Shown: positions 60,858 to 64,000 of the stretch, in pieces | Position numbering within the stretch: the stretch's first letter is position 1 | How the letters are laid out: every line of letters starts with the position of its first letter | DNA from: Dyadobacter fermentans | Lineage (GTDB): Bacteria; Bacteroidota; Bacteroidia; Cytophagales; Spirosomataceae | Direction: 5' to 3' | Assembly: GCF_019924045.1 (NCBI RefSeq) | Contig: NZ_JAHXBN010000009.1 | Location: 32,984-96,983 of the forward strand | DNA length: 64,000 bases | Position numbers and translations under genes: made by a program | Notes under the pieces: model-generated | The model's database searches: none | Told to the model about the DNA's origin: nothing | What the model saw: the letters and a program-made list of their open reading frames with translations, nothing else

Positions 60858-62228
60858 TTATTGGTCTTCCCGGTTGAGCAAAGTTATGATATCTTCCGTT
60901 TTCAGTTTCTGCTGCTCGCCGGTTTTCATGTTTTTCAAAGTCAGCAAACCCGACTGGATTTCATCCGAACCAATTAAAACAACAAATGGAATGCTCTTAC
61001 GGTCGGCATAATCCAGCTGCTTTTTCAGCTTCACCGAATCCGGGTAAATCTCCGAGTTAATGCCCGCCTTCCGGAATTTGGGCAAAATCGAGAGGCCGTA
61101 GGTAAATGCTTCCTCATCGAAATTGGAAATCATTACTTTGGTACTGGTCTTCTGGCTTTCCGGGAAGAGGTTCAATTCTTCCATTACGTCATAAATACGG
61201 TCGACACCGAGCGAAATGCCTACGCCCGAAATACCCGGTACACCGAATGTCCCCGTCAGGTTATCGTAGCGGCCACCGCCCGAAATGCTGCCGATCTGCA
61301 CGTGATGTGCCTTCACTTCGAAAATCGCGCCCGTATAATATGAGAGCCCGCGTGCAAGCGTAACGTCGAACTCGATCTTTGCATTTTCCAATCCCAGGAT
61401 CTTCACCATCGCCCACACCTCTTCCAGCTCCTGAATACCTTTCAATGCAACCTCCGATTCGGCCAGCCAGCTTTTCAGCTCGGTGAACGGATCATTTTCG
61501 CCCGACAGACTGAAAATCGGTTCAAGCTTACTGATACTATCAGAAGCGAAACCGCGTTCGAGGAGTTCCTCAACCACCTTCTCTTTCCCGATTTTATCCA
61601 ATTTATCGATCGCCACGCAAAGCGGCCCCTCCATGCCATGCGCACCAATCATGTCGGCGATGCCGGTCAGGATTTTACGGTTATTGATCTTTACTGTAAA
61701 GTCTTGAATACCCAACGAAGGCAGAATATCATGCAAAAGCATCACGATTTCCGCTTCGCAAAGCAGCGAATCCGTACCCACCACGTCGGCATCGCATTGG
61801 TAAAACTCGCGGTAACGGCCTTTCTGCGGACGATCGGCACGCCAAACGGGCTGTATCTGGTACCGCTTGAACGGCATGGCCAGCGTACCGCGGTTCATCA
61901 CCACGTAGCGCGCAAAAGGTACGGTAAGGTCGTAACGTAACCCCTTTTCGGAGATTTTCGTAGTTAATGGCTTGGAACCAGCCTGCCAGTCGGCCTCGGT
62001 AAGCTTGCCGCTGAAATCGCCGGAGTTTAGGATCTTAAACAAAAGCTGATCGCCCTCTTCGCCATATTTCCCCATCAGTACCGACAGGTTTTCGAATGCG
62101 GGAGTTTCTAATGGCAGGAAGCCGTATCGTTGGAAAGAGCGTCGGATGGTGTCGAAAATGAAAGTACGCTTTGCCATTTGCTCCGGACCAAAGTCACGGG
62201 TTCCGCGGGCAAGAGATGGTTTACTCAT
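60858..62228 (-). CDS. hisS: Histidyl-tRNA synthetase
   Basis: This class II synthetase (456 aa) charges tRNA-His. It has motif 1-2 features (ARGTRDFGPEQMAKR; RYQIQPVWRADRPQKGRYREFYQ), the histidine-binding LARGLSYYTGAIFEV (HisA-type motif), SGGGRYDNL, and an anticodon-binding C-terminal domain (IYPDSVKLKKQLDYADRK). It is the first gene of the histidine run, which couples charging and synthesis on one likely transcript. The 144-bp gap before the divergent small gene at 62373 must hold its promoter; no leader peptide rich in His or T-box-like structure was seen. Confidence 0.95.
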   Translation of the reverse strand: MSKPSLARGTRDFGPEQMAKRTFIFDTIRRSFQRYGFLPLETPAFENLSVLMGKYGEEGDQLLFKILNSGDFSGKLTEADWQAGSKPLTTKISEKGLRYDLTVPFARYVVMNRGTLAMPFKRYQIQPVWRADRPQKGRYREFYQCDADVVGTDSLLCEAEIVMLLHDILPSLGIQDFTVKINNRKILTGIADMIGAHGMEGPLCVAIDKLDKIGKEKVVEELLERGFASDSISKLEPIFSLSGENDPFTELKSWLAESEVALKGIQELEEVWAMVKILGLENAKIEFDVTLARGLSYYTGAIFEVKAHHVQIGSISGGGRYDNLTGTFGVPGISGVGISLGVDRIYDVMEELNLFPESQKTSTKVMISNFDEEAFTYGLSILPKFRKAGINSEIYPDSVKLKKQLDYADRKSIPFVVLIGSDEIQSGLLTLKNMKTGEQQKLKTEDIITLLNREDQ

Positions 62229-62336
62229 TATAATAATGCTATCGATTTCGGCTGTTAATAGCCTATGAAACCGTAAAGTTAGGAGAGGTTATGCAATATT
62301 TATGACTATTGCGTGCATTATTTGCGTTAAAATGCT

Positions 62337-62344
62337 TAATTTTG
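62337..62344 (+). promoter_or_regulatory. Predicted -7 box for the small basic gene
   Basis: TAATTTTG matches the TAnnTTTG consensus exactly, 28 nt before the start codon. A TTG at 25 nt spacing and a TTTG at 12 nt spacing lie upstream; neither is ideal, so the -33 box is uncertain. Confidence 0.5.
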
Positions 62345-62372
62345 CGGCTCTTTCACAAAACAAACTTTTACA

Positions 62373-62525
62373 ATGGGAGTTACGGAATTAAAACGTAAAG
62401 GTCGCAGAAACAAAGCAGTTGCTAACAACCGCACTGCCAAAATCAAAAACCTTCTACGCAAACCAGAAGTGCGCAATGTTGACGTTGAGGCTATCAAGGC
62501 TCAATTCGAAGCAAATAAAAAATAA
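62373..62525 (+). CDS. Small, very basic 50-aa protein
   Basis: The frame from ATG 62373 to TAA 62525 reads MGVTELKRKGRRNKAVANNR and ends AIKAQFEANKK. It has 13 or more Lys/Arg in 50 residues, no membrane segment, and a well-placed TAATTTTG promoter box. I recall similar short proteins in other Cytophagales, but cannot name the family. Composition and size suggest binding to RNA or the ribosome; a Bacteroidota-specific ribosomal protein is one possibility, unproven. It is divergent from hisS. Confidence 0.75.
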   Translation: MGVTELKRKGRRNKAVANNRTAKIKNLLRKPEVRNVDVEAIKAQFEANKK

Positions 62526-62560
62526 TCAAGCCTCTTCGGAATGTTATCCAACTAGTCCTG

Positions 62561-62938
62561 TCAATCTGTTTTGGTAGGGCTTTTTGCTTTTTTGGAGGAT
62601 TTGCTTTTTCCCGAAGCAGCTTTCAGGTTGACCTTCCGCAGCAGCTGGCGCATGCTACGGCGCGTTTCGCGGCGGACATCGAGCAGGATACGGAAACGGA
62701 GCGCTTCACCGAACATGATCAGCCCGCCGTTGATTAATGCGAGACTGTAAAGGCCTAAAACGACCCAAACCTGCGTAGGCTCACCAATGCGTCGCTGATG
62801 CGCCGCTTCGCTGAGCACGGTAAGACCAAAACTGAACAACAACAAGCCTAGTGGAGCTAGAATCATCCATTTCGTGCGTGTCGACATTCTTTTTATCAGT
62901 CGCTTGCCAGGTGGTTTCGGGTCAATCGAGGGGATCAT
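62561..62938 (-). CDS. Two-helix membrane protein of unknown function
   Basis: The 125-aa protein has two hydrophobic segments (TKWMILAPLGLLLFSFGLTVL, ~23-43, and VWVVLGLYSLALINGGLIMFG, ~57-77, each written here in part). It has a basic, Lys/Ser-rich C-terminal tail (GKSKSSKKAKSP). I recognise no family. It converges with the small basic gene, 35 bp apart. Confidence 0.65.
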   Translation of the reverse strand: MIPSIDPKPPGKRLIKRMSTRTKWMILAPLGLLLFSFGLTVLSEAAHQRRIGEPTQVWVVLGLYSLALINGGLIMFGEALRFRILLDVRRETRRSMRQLLRKVNLKAASGKSKSSKKAKSPTKTD

Positions 62939-62997
62939 TTATTCAGGCTATTCGATGTTATGATCCTAAAATTATTAATTTTTAGTTAATTGGTTTA

Positions 62998-63768
62998 ATG
63001 AAATCCATCATTAGTTTAGTTCTGCGCTACATTCCGCGTCCCTACCTCCAACTTGTCGGACATTGGGCAGCGCGGGGACTCAGCATCTTTTATATCGGCA
63101 ACAAGGTGGAATGCCCGGTGTGCAACAGCAAATACCGCAAGTTCCTCCCCTATGGCCGCAATACATCGAGTCGCGAAAATGCACTGTGCCCCAGCTGCCT
63201 GTCGCTCGAACGCCACCGCCTGATGGCGCTCTACATGAAGCGTAAAACCAATTTCTATACTGCCAACCTCAAAGTCCTGCACGTAGCGCCCGAGTACTGC
63301 TTCATCGACCGTTTCGAGCAGATGAAAAACCTGGATTACATTACCGCCGACATCGAGTCACCCCTCGCGAAGGTGAAGATGGATATCCACCAGATCCCAT
63401 TCCCTGAAAACACTTTCGACGTCGCTATTTGCAATCACGTGATGGAGCACGTAGACGACTATATTCTCGCCATGAGTGAATTGTACCGCGTACTGAAACC
63501 CGGCGGCTGGGCATTGATCCAATCCCCGCAGGACATGAAATACGAGGTAACCTACGAAGACCCGACGATCACCGATCCGAAAGAACGCGAAATCCATTTC
63601 CTCCAAAACGACCACCTGCGCCTCTTCGGCCGCAACTACGGCAAAGAGCTGGAAAAAGGCGGTTTCAAAGTGACCGAGGACCGTTTTGTAATGGATGAAT
63701 TAAGCAAAGCCGAGGTTTTGCGGTATTCATTGCCTGGGGAAGAGATCGTGTATTTCTGTCAGAAATAG
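62998..63768 (+). CDS. SAM-dependent methyltransferase with Cys-rich N-terminal segment
   Basis: The 256-aa protein has a likely zinc ribbon (ECPVCNSKYRKF then ALCPSCLSLERHRL, ~38-77) and a class I methyltransferase domain (LKVLHVAPEYCFIDRF, ~99; DYITADIESPLAKVKMDIHQIP; FDVAICNHVMEHVDDY; LYRVLKPGGWALI). The same combination appears in the 324-aa protein at 32676, though the two are not close in sequence. The substrate is unknown. Its last codons (CQK and the stop) coincide with the first unit of the 10-bp array at 63758. Confidence 0.85.
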   Translation: MKSIISLVLRYIPRPYLQLVGHWAARGLSIFYIGNKVECPVCNSKYRKFLPYGRNTSSRENALCPSCLSLERHRLMALYMKRKTNFYTANLKVLHVAPEYCFIDRFEQMKNLDYITADIESPLAKVKMDIHQIPFPENTFDVAICNHVMEHVDDYILAMSELYRVLKPGGWALIQSPQDMKYEVTYEDPTITDPKEREIHFLQNDHLRLFGRNYGKELEKGGFKVTEDRFVMDELSKAEVLRYSLPGEEIVYFCQK

Positions 63769-63827
63769 TAAGGTGTGGTGAGAAATGGTCAGGTGTTGTC
63801 ATTGATTGTCATTTGTAGTTAGGAATA
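63758..63827. repeat. 10-bp tandem array, locus 3 (7 units)
   Basis: Units start at 63758, 63768, 63778, 63788, 63798, 63808 and 63818: GTCAGAAATA, GTAAGGTGTG, GTGAGAAATG, GTCAGGTGTT, GTCATTGATT, GTCATTTGTA, GTTAGGAATA. The first unit includes the end of the methyltransferase coding sequence and its stop codon. Consensus GTCAGGTNTN is shared with the arrays at 4274 and 44621. Confidence 0.8.
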
Positions 63828-63851
63828 GAAAAAAGTTAAAAGTTTAAAGTG

Positions 63852-63886
63852 AAAGAGGCAGCTTCTCGTGAAACTGCCTCTTTTGT
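63852..63886. terminator. Bidirectional terminator near the right edge
   Basis: AAAGAGGCAG (63852-63861) pairs with CTGCCTCTTT (63874-63883) around a 12-nt loop, followed by T on the + strand and preceded by A. It can end both the methyltransferase gene and the minus-strand gene that enters from the right. Confidence 0.9.
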
Positions 63887-63921
63887 TTATTATGGTTATG
63901 TTCATCTAAGTGTGTCATAAT

Positions 63922-64000
63922 TCAAACTTTCATGTATTGCTTAATCCGGTCACCGTATAAGATTGCTAGCTGTTGTACTGTGACCGACCAGTTGGCCAGG
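63922..64000 (-). CDS. 3' end of a gene cut by the right edge
   Basis: The minus-strand frame is open from the edge to a TGA at 63922-63924 and encodes a terminal LANWSVTVQQLAILYGDRIK-type segment followed by QYMKV. It has the composition of a real coding sequence and is followed by the terminator at 63852. Too little is present to name a family. Confidence 0.5.
   Translation of the reverse strand, partial: LANWSVTVQQLAILYGDRIKQYMKV

Noticed and set aside
62229..62336. Histidine-type leader peptide or T-box upstream of hisS
   Set aside because: No His-codon-rich short frame and no antiterminator-like hairpin pair were visible in this 108-bp stretch.
32676..63768. The two zinc-ribbon methyltransferases as recent duplicates
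   Set aside because: They share only general class I motifs and Cys placement; lengths and sequence differ too much for recent duplication.

Overview
The window looks like chromosomal DNA of a free-living Bacteroidota of the Cytophagales (Dyadobacter/Spirosoma type). This is an inference from gene content: a FecI/FecR-controlled SusC/SusD locus, many FtsX-type permeases and hybrid kinases, TAnnTTTG-type promoter boxes, little Shine-Dalgarno, and large GC-moderate genes separated by repeat-rich gaps. No rRNA, tRNA, CRISPR array, insertion sequence or prophage was recognised.

Layout. 1-1.6 kb: 3' part of an exported beta-propeller protein with a C-terminal cupredoxin domain. 1.8-12.5 kb: a nutrient-uptake locus: ECF-like sigma factor, FecR anti-sigma, SusC receptor, SusD lipoprotein, an exported RraA-fold protein and a Tat-exported enolase-superfamily enzyme. 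12.5-21.7 kb: a CPA2 cation/proton antiporter; a giant nucleotide-transporter-like/HEAT/cNMP-binding protein; and, convergent to it, an operon of histidine kinase, response regulator, receiver-class III cyclase and HD protein. The last two groups together look like a cyclic-nucleotide circuit. 21.9-27.7 kb: a heavy-metal RND efflux operon (TolC, adaptor, DUF190, CzcA-like pump). 27.7-29.1 kb: three tandem DUF5618-like genes. 29.2-35.6 kb: small metabolic and regulatory genes (NAD-binding protein, SDR, AraC, methyltransferase, Crp/Fnr). 35.8-40.4 kb: FtsX-like permease, an unrecognised 377-aa protein, a DUF2383 four-helix protein, and HigA beside a decayed HigB. 40.5-43.7 kb: ECF sigma, zinc-finger/HEAT anti-sigma and two DUF4097-like surface proteins. 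43.7-45.6 kb: MarR regulator, a 630-bp repeat-packed gap and a lipoprotein. 45.7-52.5 kb: an operon of two hybrid kinases flanking CheR and CheB. 52.6-56.5 kb: AddA/RecB-like helicase and a small beta-barrel protein. 56.6-62.2 kb: hisS-hisG-hisD-hisC with a RES/Xre toxin-antitoxin pair between hisD and hisC. 62.3-64 kb: a tiny basic protein, a membrane protein, a second zinc-ribbon methyltransferase, and the 3' end of a gene cut by the right edge.

The most unusual signal is non-coding. The gaps hold at least four kinds of short-period or palindromic repeats: 10-bp arrays at three loci, 7-bp arrays at two loci with a related hairpin at a third, an 11-bp array touching the marR start codon, and composite REP-like palindrome clusters at two loci. 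The strongest functional hypotheses are the cyclase/cNMP-receptor neighbourhood, the toxin-antitoxin pair lodged inside the histidine operon with its own 12-bp palindrome, and the exported RraA/enolase pair following SusCD. All function calls come from reading motifs; no database search was run.
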